Source: Tribonema minus (Eukaryota; Sar; Xanthophyceae; Tribonematales; Tribonemataceae). From it: a stretch of DNA of 64,000 nucleotides. Below the pieces are notes generated by a model. That model saw only the letters and a list, made by a program, of their open reading frames with translations. It was not told the origin of the DNA and searched no databases. Below are positions 1 through 11,437 of this stretch, piece by piece. Both the position numbers and the translations under genes were made by a program. Each line of letters starts with the position of its first letter. Position 1 is the stretch's first letter. The DNA is taken from NCBI GenBank assembly GCA_017506865.1, contig JAFCMP010000468.1:1-64000 (forward strand), read 5' to 3'.

Positions 1-2
1 GT

Positions 3-1943
3 GGCAGCAGCAGAGCAACTGGAGACGGACGCGCAGCGCACAAACGCAAGAGGGTACAGAATGACGGTTGGTCAATTTCCGATCAAACAGGCGAAGGGGA
101 GCACACGGGCGGGCAAAGTGCAGTCAAGCGCTCTAGAACAGGTCATAACAGTCTGGAACAGCAACGTCTGATGCTAGACGACGAAGCTGGAGGTGGAGGC
201 AGTGCGGACCCGGAGTACAAGTGCAACTTATGCGACCTCGTGGTGAAGAAGGGCATGTCGCTGCTCTCGTTACAGCAGAGGTTAAACGCCCACATCGCGG
301 CGAAGCACCAGCGCGAACACCACAGTGGGACAGCAACAACGTTCCTGGAGCGCTCCGACCTCAGCACCTCGCACTTGCAAACCATCTACACCGAGTGTGC
401 CTTGTGCAAAAACCTGTTTCATGCCAACAAGACATTCAGAGTGGACAGCAGCGATGCCAGCGCGGGCAAGCACTGCCGCAACTGCAGGCCTATCACTTCA
501 CCCGCTGCAGTGGCGGCAACATTGTCAACAACAGCATCAGCAGCACCGCTAGCACCTGATGCATCGACGGCAACAGCTACCACGTCGCTGCCACAGCAGC
601 AACCGGCGTGCACACCCATCAGCAACCCCTACGCAAAGGGACCAGCGCACGCGCAGCAGGCACCTGCTGCTCAGGCTGGTGGCAGCAGCTCCTCCGGCAG
701 CTCAAAGAGGCCGGAACGCGGGGGCAGCAGTGCTACACGAGGGGGTCGGGGTCGCAGTGGAGGGCGCGGACGTGGCAATGGTGGACGCGTTCGCAGCGGC
801 AGCAATGATGCAGACATCAGCAGTAGCAGAGCGACTAGCGGCAGCAGAACCGGAGGCGGCAGCAGCAGCGGTGCCGGCGGCGGCAGTGCAGCCGGTCCTA
901 AGGACAGCGGCGCTGGCAACGGCCGCAGCAGTGATGCCAGCAGCCGCAGCGGCGGTGCTAGCAACAGCGGCAGTGGCGCGCGAACTCAAAACGGCCGCGG
1001 TGGCCGTGGCAGCGGTCGCAGCAGCGACAGCGGCGGACGAGGCTGTGGTCGTGGCGGCCGCGGCGGCGGCGGAGGGGGCCCCAGAGCGGCAGGTGCGGCG
1101 ACAGCAGCGGCAGCGCCAGGCCCTGCAGGCGCAGCAGGTGGGGCAGGTGGGCTTTTCACGTGGACCATCTCAACCCCCGCAGTCGCAGCAGTGCTTGACA
1201 GCATCAGCCTCGATGAGCTGTGCAAGCTGCAGTTCGCGACAACTAGAAGCCTTGCTAGACCACGCAATCGTCGCTATGTGGGAGCTGCACTGGAGAACGC
1301 AGCAACACATCTGTTGGCACACACAATGACGATGTTCGTCAATGCGGCGCGGGAGCCAGATTCCGCAGGGCGGGTGCAGCGACTGCAAAGATCCACGATT
1401 CTACACCACCTCATGCCATCACTCATCACCTCCACCGATGGCGCACCTGGCATCACTCGCTCCGACAGAATCAGAATGTTGGCACGCGGTGAGCTTGACC
1501 GGTTGGTGCCAGCGCTCCTCGCACACGCGCGTGCGCACCGGCGCTGGCGCGCGCGCCAGCAAACGGAGGCAGCGATCAACGCCTACGTCCTACAGTGCAT
1601 GGGCACACGGGGGGGGCTACAGCAGGCAGCGCGTTTCCTTCAGCCCAAAACGGTGGCGATACCTGATGATGACTGCTTTGCCGCCATGCAGTCCAAACAC
1701 CCCCCCGCTGCGCCAGGGGAACAACTCCATGAGCTATCCAGCATGGTTAATCAGCTTGTGGCGAAAGCAGCCGACATGCCAGCAGAACTCAGCCTGTTAC
1801 AGGGGGAGGGAATTGAGCCAGAGACGGTTGCCAAGCTCATCCAGCGAGCAAGCCCTTACAGTGGAGCAGGCCCATCGGGGCTGCGCTACAGCCACCTGCA
1901 GGATGCGGCATTATGCGCTACGCACAAGCTGGGGACGGCATGA
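3..1943 (+). pseudogene. LINE polyprotein, N-terminal part (zinc fingers, RG-rich region, start of RT)
   Basis: The frame is open from base 3; the first ATG at 171 is probably internal. Counting from that ATG, a C2H2-like finger starts at about residue 18 (CNLC, later HIAAKH) and a second Cys/His cluster (CALC, then HCRNC) follows around residue 75. Such N-terminal fingers give target-DNA specificity in RLE-type LINEs. Residues about 160-340 are Gly/Ser/Arg-rich with RG and SG runs, like RNA-binding tails. The segment ends with the motif GPSGLRYSHLQD, typical of the first RT block in this group. The frame then stops and homology continues in another frame from about 1930. Confidence 0.75.
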
Positions 1944-2900
1944 GTTTGCTGCTGTCCTCACACGGTGGCTTCAGACCGTTATGCGGGAGGCTGCGCGGCT
2001 GCCGGATGCCTTCTGGCAGTTGCATGGCGCGGGGCGCCTGACGCCACTTGCAGAACAACAGGAAGATGGTACAGCTAAGCAGCGGCCGATCGTTTGCGGC
2101 GAGGTGCTGCAGCGACTATGCACTTCGGTGTACGTGGCAGACCGCAAAGACTTCCTGGCGGAGCTCCTTGAGCCAGACGGGCAGTATGGGGTAGCCGTCT
2201 CAGCAGGAGCGGAGAAAGCGGCCATGGCCGGCAAACTCGCGTATGAGCTCGGTCACTGGCAGTTCATGCTGGACCTCAAGAATGCCTTCAACATGGTGTT
2301 CGTCCTGGCGGCAGCGGAAGGGTAGCAGCACAGCTGCCGGACTTCCTCGACTACTTCATCGGCACATACGTTCGCACTCGGCCACGCCTGCTGTTCCAGC
2401 ACGTCGACGGCTCCACGCGCATCATCATGTCTCAGCGCGGGTTTAAGCAGCGGGACCCCGCGGCACCGATGCTCTTCTGCGGCGCCATTGCTCAGTGCTT
2501 GAAACGGTTCAATGAGGCGGCGGCCGCGCAGCGCGCGCGGAGGCGGATGGGCGCCTACATGGACGATGCCAACGTCCGAACAGGCGCTTGCACGCTGACT
2601 CGGGATGACATACAGGCGGTGGCGCAGCTCAAACGACACTTTGCAGAGGTGGGGCTGGAGCTAAACCTCACCAAGTCACGCGCGCTGCCTGGCAGGGGGC
2701 ATGTGGTGACAGACCACGAGCGGCAACTGCTGCAGCAGCTGGGCGTTCAGCTAGTGGGGGATACGGATGAAAATCAGAACCGTGGAGCTGTGTTGCTGGG
2801 GGTGCCGGTGGGCCACAGCAGCTTGTGGACGCATGGCTGCGCAGGGAAGCGGGTGCAGGCGGGGCAGGGGCTCGATTTGCACAGCGATGCGCGCGCCTGA
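1930..2900 (+). pseudogene. LINE reverse transcriptase core
   Basis: Two frames carry the RT blocks in order. The first, to 2325, has RPIVCGEVLQRL and the motif-A block FMLDLKNAFN, containing the first catalytic Asp. The second, from about 2315 to 2900, has the motif-B block GFKQRDPAAP and motif C, AYMDDAN, with the catalytic Asp pair. Motif B normally reads QGDP; here it is QRDP, a likely damaging change. The frame changes near 2315-2325 and near 2825. The function would be target-primed reverse transcription of the element RNA. Confidence 0.8.
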
Positions 2901-5191
2901 CATCTCCGAGGGCTATGTTCAGGTTACTGCGCTACTGCGTGGTGCCTCGCATGACGTACTGCCTGCGCACCATTCCCACTACGCAGACAGCGCCAGCCGC
3001 CAAGGAGTGGGATCGGGTCACGCAGTGGGTGCTTGAGCACTCAATGGGCCTGCAGCCACCAGGCCAGACCTGGCGCCAGTTTGAGCAAAGTGGGGCCCAC
3101 TTCCATCTGGCAGCGCACGGCCCAGCCTTACAGCAAGCGCGACTCCCAACACGGCATGGCGGCCTTGGCATTACCCTCGCCTGCGACATCGCTGATGCTG
3201 CGTATGTGGCGGGCACGTTGCAAGCGCTGCAACCAGCACTCTCTGGATGGGCGGGGGTGCTGCAGCAGGCGGCTCCTCAAGCGGCTGCAGACAACGCTGC
3301 TGAGGATGCGGCAACACAAGCGGCACCGGCAGCAGCGGCAGCAGCACCCGCACCAGCAGCATCAGCAGCGGCAACTGTTACAGCGGCAGCGGCGGTTGCC
3401 AGTGGAGGCGCGACCACTCCGGCAGCGGCAACTGCATCAGCGGCTGGCCGCGCTTATGGCGCAGCCATTCCGGCAACACACGACGCAGCTGCCGCTGGAT
3501 CAGGGGCCGCGGCGGCAGCACAGGCGGCACCAGCGGCAGCAGCAGCAGTGGCGGCGCACGGCGCAACTACTCCGGCGGCAGCAGCAGCGGCGGCAGCAGC
3601 AGCTGCTCCAGCATCAGAGGCTGCTGCAGCAGCGGCAGCACATGTTGCACCTCAAGTGGCCTTGGCGGCATCACTAACTGCAGCATCAACAGCAGCGGCT
3701 GCGGGCATAGGCAACACAGCTGCTACAGGCCCTACTAGCCTAAGGGCTGCTGCAGCACCTGCAACAGGAGCAGCGTCGGCAGGCGGCGCCGCAACCGTGC
3801 CGGCTGCGACAGCGGCAATGGCGGTGGCAGCGGGCAATGCGGCAGGTGCTGCACCAACACCTGCGGCAGCAGCAACACCACTGGCAGCAGCAGCAACGGC
3901 AGGCGGCGCAGCTGCAGCACCAGCGCACGCAGCAGCGGCAGCCGTCAATGCAGGCGCTGCGCGATCCACACCAGCAATGCTACAAGGCGCAGCAGCAGCA
4001 GAGGTGGCGCGCCTGCCCCTCATGCGGACGATCGCCACAGCTGCCACATCTCTACGTGCAGCAACAGGTGACAAGCTGGAACATATACTGCCACCAGCGC
4101 TAACGCCACTGCAGCAGCAACCACCTACGCAGCAGCCGCCGCTGCGGCCAACAGCAGGTGGTGGCACTGGTGCGGATGCTGCTTGCGTACTTGACACCAG
4201 TGCTCTGCAGTTGCAGTGTAGCCTGAAGCGCCCCAATCAGAGTGCGCTTGCAGATGCCGTCGCTACCGAGCTTGCAGATAAGGTGGAGGCGGACCTGCAA
4301 CAGCTGCCGCAGGGCACGCAACGCACGCAAGCACTTGCTCGATTCCGGTCGCAGCGCCACATGCACTCGATCGGCATGGCATTCCTCAACGAGCCCATGT
4401 ACTCCACAACGGCTTCGTTCGATGGCCTATCCTGGCAGCTGGCCGTCAAACGCGCCATCGGAGTAGAGGAGCAGACGGCAGGCTGCAAGCTGTGCGGGAA
4501 GTCGCCGGGCGGCACCCTGCATGCACGGCTGTGTCAAGCGCCACGCGTCAAGGCGCACGACACCATCGTCCACAATAGCGTCAAGAGGGCCACGCAGCGC
4601 ATCCTGCGGCAATACCTCAAAACGGGACTGGTGGACGAGGACTACACGCCGTTTCTGGGGTCCGCCGGGCCGCCGGGGAGTCGCAGGATGGACATCGTGC
4701 TGCCTGCCGACGCCTTCCCGGTGACTGGCTACGACGACCCGACACGCCACCTACCGCTCATGGTGGACGTTACCTGCTTCGAGGCACAGGTGGCGTCGCG
4801 GGCGGCGAAGACTGCAGCAGACCCCGAGCGATGCTGCCGCGACCAAGAGGCCGCCAAGACTACCCACTATTCTGGTCATTATGATCAGAATTGCTACAAA
4901 CTTGCCACTTTGGCAATAGGGTCATTTGGCAGCATCGGGGAGCAGGGGCGGAAGCTGCTGGAGGCTGTGGCGACGGAGTATGCCAGCAGGATGTCAGTGC
5001 CCGGAGGAGCGCGCCCTAAAGCTCTCAAGGGCATCGCCCTGGCGCGCTTACGCTCGGCACTGTCGGCAGCGCTCCACATGGCGTACTCTGGCCGTGTCAT
5101 GACACACATGGCAGAATCCAGGGGGGGGGGGCACATGGAGGAGGACGTAGGGGAGGACCCCGAGATGCCATTTGGCGGCGGCGGTGTTTGA
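2825..5191 (+). pseudogene. LINE C-terminal part: thumb, Ala-rich linker, CCHC knuckle, restriction-like nuclease
   Basis: The first roughly 140 codons are RT thumb/connection-like sequence. Bases about 3250-4050 encode a low-complexity block dominated by Ala with some Pro, Thr and Gly, built from GCA/GCG repeats. After it comes a CCHC knuckle CKLCGKSPGGTLHARLC (about 4486-4536), then a nuclease-like core with RRMDIVLP (about 4684) and LPLMVDVTCFEAQ (about 4753). These fit the spaced acidic residues of the PD-(D/E)XK fold used by RLE-type LINEs to nick target DNA. The frame ends at TGA 5189-5191. The Ala-rich block is unusual for the family and may be a repeat expansion. Confidence 0.75.
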
Positions 5192-5640
5192 GTGGTTGTC
5201 GTTGCGACACTTTCAGACTGTCATACGACATGTAGATTCCTTACAGCTAGATGCCAATCATCTGGGCTTTTTCGCGCCCTGAGCGAGAATTAATAAAAAG
5301 TACCGGTGACCAACATGATACATTAGTGCTGACTCATCGGATGCTAAATCTGAAGATTTATCTTCAGCTAGCATGCTATGGGTGAATCCCATGACCCAAC
5401 ACACTCTCCGGTAATTAAAGCTTCACAACAATTGAGCTACAACTAGAATGTTATATCAAAAGGGCATGCATTGCAATGCAATGCCATGGTGCCTCGCTCA
5501 GCCCATGCAGCGTCGCCTGACGACCGAGGCGCTGCGGTTTCGCTGCCGCGTGCTGACCGCAAAGTGAGTCAGGATGGGCCTGCAGCGTAAAAAACTGCAA
5601 CGTAATTATAACCAGACAGAACGTACATGACATGAACGCG
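5192..5640 (+). other. LINE 3' flank: AATAAA and a stem-loop, then AT-richer spacer
   Basis: AATAAA occurs at 5292-5297. A stem-loop follows at 5341-5374: outer arms ATGCTA/TAGCAT and inner arms TGAAGAT/ATCTTCA around a TT loop. The stem-loop could be the element's 3' terminal structure or a transcript end. No poly(A) or simple-repeat tail and no target-site duplication could be recognised. No gene is seen up to 5640. Confidence 0.4.
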
Positions 5641-5641
5641 C

Positions 5642-5672
5642 ACTTCAACTTTGCATGAAACGCGCACTTCAA
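5642..5672 (+). promoter_or_regulatory. Paired ACTTCAAC motif upstream of the Derlin gene
   Basis: Two direct copies of ACTTCAAC lie about 23 bp apart, roughly 110-140 bp before the Derlin ATG at 5782. The same motif forms an inverted pair in the divergent promoter at 61634-61811. A promoter role is inference from position and recurrence. Confidence 0.3.
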
Positions 5673-5781
5673 CATCGACACGTGGCAAGTGTGCAGGTGA
5701 GAGCCTCTGTTGCCTCTGAAGCCGTACTGCTGTCGTGGCTGTCCCTGGCAGAGGGCGCTAGTACAGATACGGAACGCCGCA

Positions 5782-8700
5782 ATGAGAGGTCCATTGCTGG
5801 CAGTGGTGCTGGCAGCAGCAGCGTCACTCGCGCAAGGGCATTTGCAGTCAGCGACGCATACATCACGGCGGCGAGCCAGTCACTGGTGTTTGCGGCAGCG
5901 GCAGCGCAGCTGCCTTGTGAGAAGCCTGGCAGAGGTTACTCTCGAGGTTGCTGGACAGAGAGGGCACAGCGAAGTGAGCAGCGCTGCGGGGTCTCAGGCT
6001 GTCTTGGAAAGGTTGCGAGGGGGGGGACTCTCTGTTGGCGCTGGCGCTGCTGCTGTGGCGTTGAGAGGTGGTGCCGATGACGAGGATGACGAGTTCGACG
6101 AAGACATCGCCGACGAGGTGAGCTGAACTATTTCAATCAAGAGATGTGTGCGCCAGCAGTCGTCATCGATCTGCTACTCACGTGCGATTGCTGACTCCAT
6201 ACTGACATGTTGGCAGCCGGGTGCTGCCCACTGTAGCAACGTAGCTGACTTCATTCCAATGATTCTATGCCGCAATCATTCAGCACCATGGTGCAGAGAG
6301 CGAATGCAGCATGGAGAAAGTACGCCTAACTTCAAGTTTACCATTCAAGCGTCCTGACCACAAGTGCTTAAAGTGTCCAGGGCAATGCAGCCGACAGCCC
6401 CAGTCTTGCTCTGCACAAGCTGCTCCGTGCACATGCCCACTCATTGCCTGCGGTTGCCGCAAGTCAGTGAGCAACGCGCCCTTTGCATCGGTCGCCGCAC
6501 TCCAAGCGCGTGACCGATGCCTGCTTTTCGCAGTCTTTCGCAGGCAAGCAGCGTTGATGTGTTTGAATTACAGGTCAATGATCCGCCTGACCTCCTGCTG
6601 CGAAGAAACCAGCCATTGGGTTGTCAGGCGCCCGGTCGAGGAGGCTGCCTTCCTGTATGGTGAAATGTAGCCATCGAGAGAACGCTGTTGGCAGTGTCGC
6701 CGACAAACGTCGACACTTGTGCTTGCGAACGCGTCAAGAAAGCTACTCTCCCTTGTGGCTCAGTCTGCTTAAGTTTTTGCAAGCGCGTCAGCTTTAGGCT
6801 GTGCAGCCAGCAAAGCAAACCTTGAGCTCCTCCGGCGTGAGCGGCTAACCCCCAACCTAACCCTAATCCTAACCCTAAGCTGGTACTGCAGTATGAGGAT
6901 GGGAGTGTCAAGCATAGGTTCTCACGCTTCCACAGCAGAGCTCGCCTGATGGCTCAGTGGCAGCAGGCGTGTTCATGGTGCGCCGTGACTGGGCCATGTG
7001 ACTGTGCTTGACGGGCAAGCAATGGCTGCGGAAAACGCTCTGTTGTAGATGCACTACCTCAGAGCGTGTACTTTTTCCCATAAACCTGCATCGCCAGGCC
7101 GCCGCAAGTGTGTTCAATGCACGCCGTTCTACGCTTCAAAACGCATTACATTACATTGCAGCATTTGCGCCATCAAGCCGTTGTGCTTGGCACGCCCTGC
7201 GTCAAATGTTATGCGCACTTGAGGTTAGGGCTAATGTTGTGAGGGTGGGCCATTTGAAGGAGGGTCATTTGAAGTCGGAGCACTCATGCAGAGACAGTTT
7301 CTCGTCCACTGTGTGCAACGCAGCCGCGTCCAAGCGTGGTGTCATCGCGCGCAGTGCTCATTGCAGCCCCTTGCTCACCGCCGCTGGCAGCCCCGTGCAT
7401 GCGCTGAATGCGTCACGTCAGATGAGAGGAATAGCTCCCCTCTACAGGGGGCCAGTGCGGTGTACAACGCACATGAGTGCAGCGTTGTGGCAATGCAGCA
7501 CTGCTCAGCCTGAAAGGCGACACACGCTGCTGCATTGAATGTTGCCCGTTTCACTGAACTGAAGCATTATGACTCATGCACGGAAATTTTATGAGGAGAC
7601 GATCATTGTTGCCCATCGCAAGCCATGGGAGACCCTGGTCACACCTGCAGGCACAGTAAGTCGCAGCAACTGTGGCCTCGAATGTGGCAGCACAGTGTGT
7701 AACCCCATGCAAGTGGCAAAGCACGTGCACACGCAGGCGATTCATCACTTACAGTTGAGGTTAGCACGAGCCGCCGCGCGAACGTCCGTGGGGGTCCGCT
7801 TCAACAGCACACCCACGGCAGAAAGCGCGCAATGGCGCCACCTTCTGCAGGCGCATCGCGCAAGGGTCCATTTGCGCGCAGGCAGCACGCTCATCGCTGC
7901 TGACGCTGTCAGAATTGCGTCAGCACACGGTAGTTGACGCTGCAGCACCGCCAGCGGTCCGCGCACACGGCGCTGCCGGTGTCAAGCGCGGCAGGCGCGG
8001 CTCCCGCAGGTGCACGCGGCGCTGCCGTCCTTGCAGTTACCGTCGCTGCTGCGCTCGGCAACGTAACGCATACATACATACATATACATACATACTACCG
8101 CATCGTCTTCTGCTGAGTGTCGCGCTCATAAACTGGATCACTCAACTCGACAGTCCATTCGTGGGTGAGCAGCAGACCCATCGCTGCGTCAACATGTGTC
8201 ATATCAATAATCGAAGATGCGCGGCGTTGCGGCGCACCCGATATCATGCGGCGCGGCAAGCGCTGCCACCGCCCTCTTGCTCGGGGTCGCACTGTGTGGC
8301 GTCATGGATGACGAGGCGAGGGTTAGGGGTTAGGCTTAGGCGTAGGGTCAGGCCAGCGGCGCAGGGACCACTGCGACGCCGCTCTTGCTGCTGAGCGTCG
8401 CCACTCCGCCACCTCAAGCCGAGCTGCGCGCGCTGGAATCAGGTCTGCACGCACGTGTCACATGATGGCCGGCCTCTGTGCGGTCGGTGTTCCTAAAGTC
8501 TTAATCAACATTCGCCTTGGCTGCCGCCTGCCGAGCTGGCGCTCTCTCGGCCCATGCGCAGTCTCGCTGTGCCGCCTTTTAGGTAGACGGCGCCTCAGCT
8601 GTACCCCTTGCATCAAACTCCCCCCCCCCCACCGTGACCCCCCGCGCTGCGCCCCCAACTAGCCCTCCCCGCCAACCCTGATATATGGGCCACCGCCCCT

Positions 8701-11393
8701 GTTCGATGCTACCTTTCTGCTCTTTCCTCCATACCCCTCCCCTTCGCGCAGACGGTGCTGCTTTCAATGCTACTACCCCCAATTGCTACTGGCGCCCATG
8801 CCCCCCCCCCCCCATCTGACGCTGCCCCCCCCCCCCCCCCCTCCCACCTCTTGTACAGGACTTCGAGGAGGGGGCCGTCGGCAACCGCATCGGGCAGCTG
8901 TGGGCGCGCACGCCGTACCTCACCAAGCGCTTCTTCTACGTGAGCTTTGCGCTCACGGCGTACGCGTTCGTCTTCAACAAGAACGCGTGGCCCAAGCTCC
9001 TGGACCTCGAGTGGGACAAGGTCTTGCGCGGGCAGATCTGGAGGGTCGCGGCGACGTTCTTCTGCTTCGGCGCGCTGGGCATGAACTGCATCATCTCCAT
9101 GTGAGCGGAGGGCAGCGCTCAACGTATGACTAGCCGTAGGAAGAGACTGCATGGTTATTCAGGCGCAAAGCGATGCGACGTGCGTATATAGGCATATGAG
9201 TGGGCATGATCTGCATCATCTCCATGTGAGCGCAGGCCAGTGCTGGTCGTGTGTGTGGGGGGCGAATGAGCTGGGCCCTGACCGCGTCATTTCAAGTGCG
9301 CGTCTAGCGGGACGAGTGCATTGCGGTTGCATGCAGGTTCTGCGGGCGCGGATCAATTCTCGACGTTCTTCTGCTTCGGCGCGCAGGATTTGAAACTGCA
9401 TCATATCCATGTGAGCGGAGGGCAGCGCTCAACGTATGACTAGCCGTAGGAAGAGACTGCATGGCTGGTCAGGCGCAAAGCGATGCACAGTGCGTGTGTC
9501 GGCATGTGAGCTGGGCCAGAATTGCATCGCCATGTCCTGAGAGCGCAGTGCTCGACATGCGTGCAGCCATAGGAGCGCATGCATTGAGACTGCATACTTT
9601 TGCATGCGCAAGCCTGGCGGCATTGTAGGGCATTTCCTGTCCATCCATATCTATGGATCACGAGGGCTCCACATCACACCTGGTGCATGCAAACATTGAT
9701 CTTACAAGCATGCCTCTTACTGACCTGGCTGGAGCCTTGATGCGGTCAGAGGTAGGACAATCATGGGCTTTTTTATTCAGTGAACTGCTTTGTGGCATCG
9801 AACCAAGCAGGTGTGCCCCCCGCTCCCCCCCCCCCCTTCACCACCTCGTATGCGCTCTTGCAGCTCAGTATGTATTTGCAAGCTTCGGTATCATCCTTCA
9901 AGCCAATGTTCAACTTGAACTACACAACCTCAAAACTGCACTACGTGGCCCCGCACAGCACCGCGCTCGTCGAAGCCTATACCGCTCGCACCGCCGTCTC
10001 CTCTACTGCAGCTGCGCGTGAACTTCAGACCGGCCCATTGCAGTCATCTCCAGGGTAACTCGAAGATCCGCATTCCTCACCCTCAGAAAGTCAAGACGCT
10101 CATGTTGGCCGCGGCGCCCCCCTCCCCCTCGCGCGCCTGCCGCGCAGGTACTTTGTGTGGACGTACATGGGCGAGCTGGAGCGCATGTACTTCAAGCGCC
10201 CGCAGGACTTTGCCATGCTCATGGGGTTCGGCGCGCTGTGCCTGCTCGTCTTCACGTCGCTCATGGGCATCCACGGGCAGTTCCTGGGGCACAGGTATGT
10301 ATGCATCTGCTTGCGCGCTATGTACCTACATGCCACCATGCTCACAGCTCATTGTAACTGCGCTCATGAGCGTCCACCGGCAGTTCCTGGGGCACAGATG
10401 CGCGTGTGGAAGCACCTGGTGCTTCACACATACCACCGTGTGCTTATGGGGTTCGGGAGCGCTGCGCCTGAACATGCTTATAACATTGGTGCTCAGGTTG
10501 CTCAGTGGCATTCACGAGCGCAGTTCCTGGGGCACAGGTATGTGTGTATCTGCAGTGCTTTGAGCGCTACCTACATGCCACCATGCTCATGGCTCATCTT
10601 CGCGCCGGTCATGGGCGTCGACGGGCAGTTGGGCACAGGGGCCATGCGTATTCTGGGCATCATCCTCCGCACGCAGCTGCTGCTGCTGCTGCTGCTGCCG
10701 CCGCTGCTGCCACTGCTGTGCTGCTGCTGCCACTGCCGCCGCCGCTGCTGCTGTCACTCCCTCCGTGTAGCGGAGCTGTTCATTTGCAGTTAACTACTGC
10801 ATGTCGTGCTGCCATTCCGGCCTGCCAGCGTGCCCACTGATCCCCCGCAACGCGCCGCCGCTGCTGCCACCGCTGCTGCGCGCGCAGCTTGAGCTGCTAC
10901 CTGGTGTACATCTGGAGCCGGGAGTATGAGGGGGTGGAGGTCAACGTCAACGACATGTTCTCGCTCAAGGCGGAGCTGCTGCCGTGGTTCTTCGTCGCAC
11001 AGGTGGGGGGTCGCCCTCCTTGAAGTCCAGTACATGGTGGGGCGTCCTTCCTTCTTCTTTACGTTCACGGCATGAGCAATTCGGATCGGTCGCTCGCCAT
11101 AGTATTCGACACCTTGCGCGCATGCCCGCCAGTCCTGCCGAACGGCGCAGTCGCGCACGCTGTGTAGTCAGTCACATGCCAGTGGTTCTTTGTGGCACGG
11201 GCAGGCAGCGCTCTCTGGTGATTTCAACCGCGCCGCACGCGTGAGCGAGCGCGTTTCGCTGCGTCAGACATGGTGATCGCATCATTGCCATGTGGTCGCG
11301 TTCAATCGTGCGCAAATAACTCGTCACGAGTGTACACGTATCTGCCGCACATATGGACTGCTCAGGGCGCTGGCGCTGGCCACAAGCGCTGAG

Positions 11394-11437
<44 letters not shown>

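Larger units (their letters stand above)
1..5380 (+). mobile_element. Non-LTR retrotransposon (RLE-type LINE), broken, 5' end outside window
   Basis: The order of parts is two N-terminal zinc fingers, an Arg/Ser/Gly-rich stretch, a reverse transcriptase with a YMDD box, a very long alanine-rich linker, a CCHC knuckle and a PD-(D/E)XK-like nuclease. This is the architecture of LINEs with a restriction-like endonuclease (R2/CRE/Utopia grade), not of APE-type or LTR elements. The frame is open from base 3, so the true start lies left of the window. The coding path changes frame about three times (near 1930, 2315 and 2825), so this copy is probably dead unless the assembly is wrong there. A TGA at 5189-5191 ends it; the 3' end is set only roughly. 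Clade placement is by memory of domain order and needs an RT tree. Confidence 0.85.

Noticed and set aside
5300-5400. U2 snRNA or tRNA target next to the LINE 3' end
   Set aside because: The sequence does not match the conserved U2 5' region or tRNA A/B boxes; only a simple stem-loop is seen.
9780-10020. Exon-like stretch after TCTTGCAG in Derlin intron 2
   Set aside because: Its phase would break the join of exon 2 to exon 3, which is exact without it, and no Derlin sequence is missing there.
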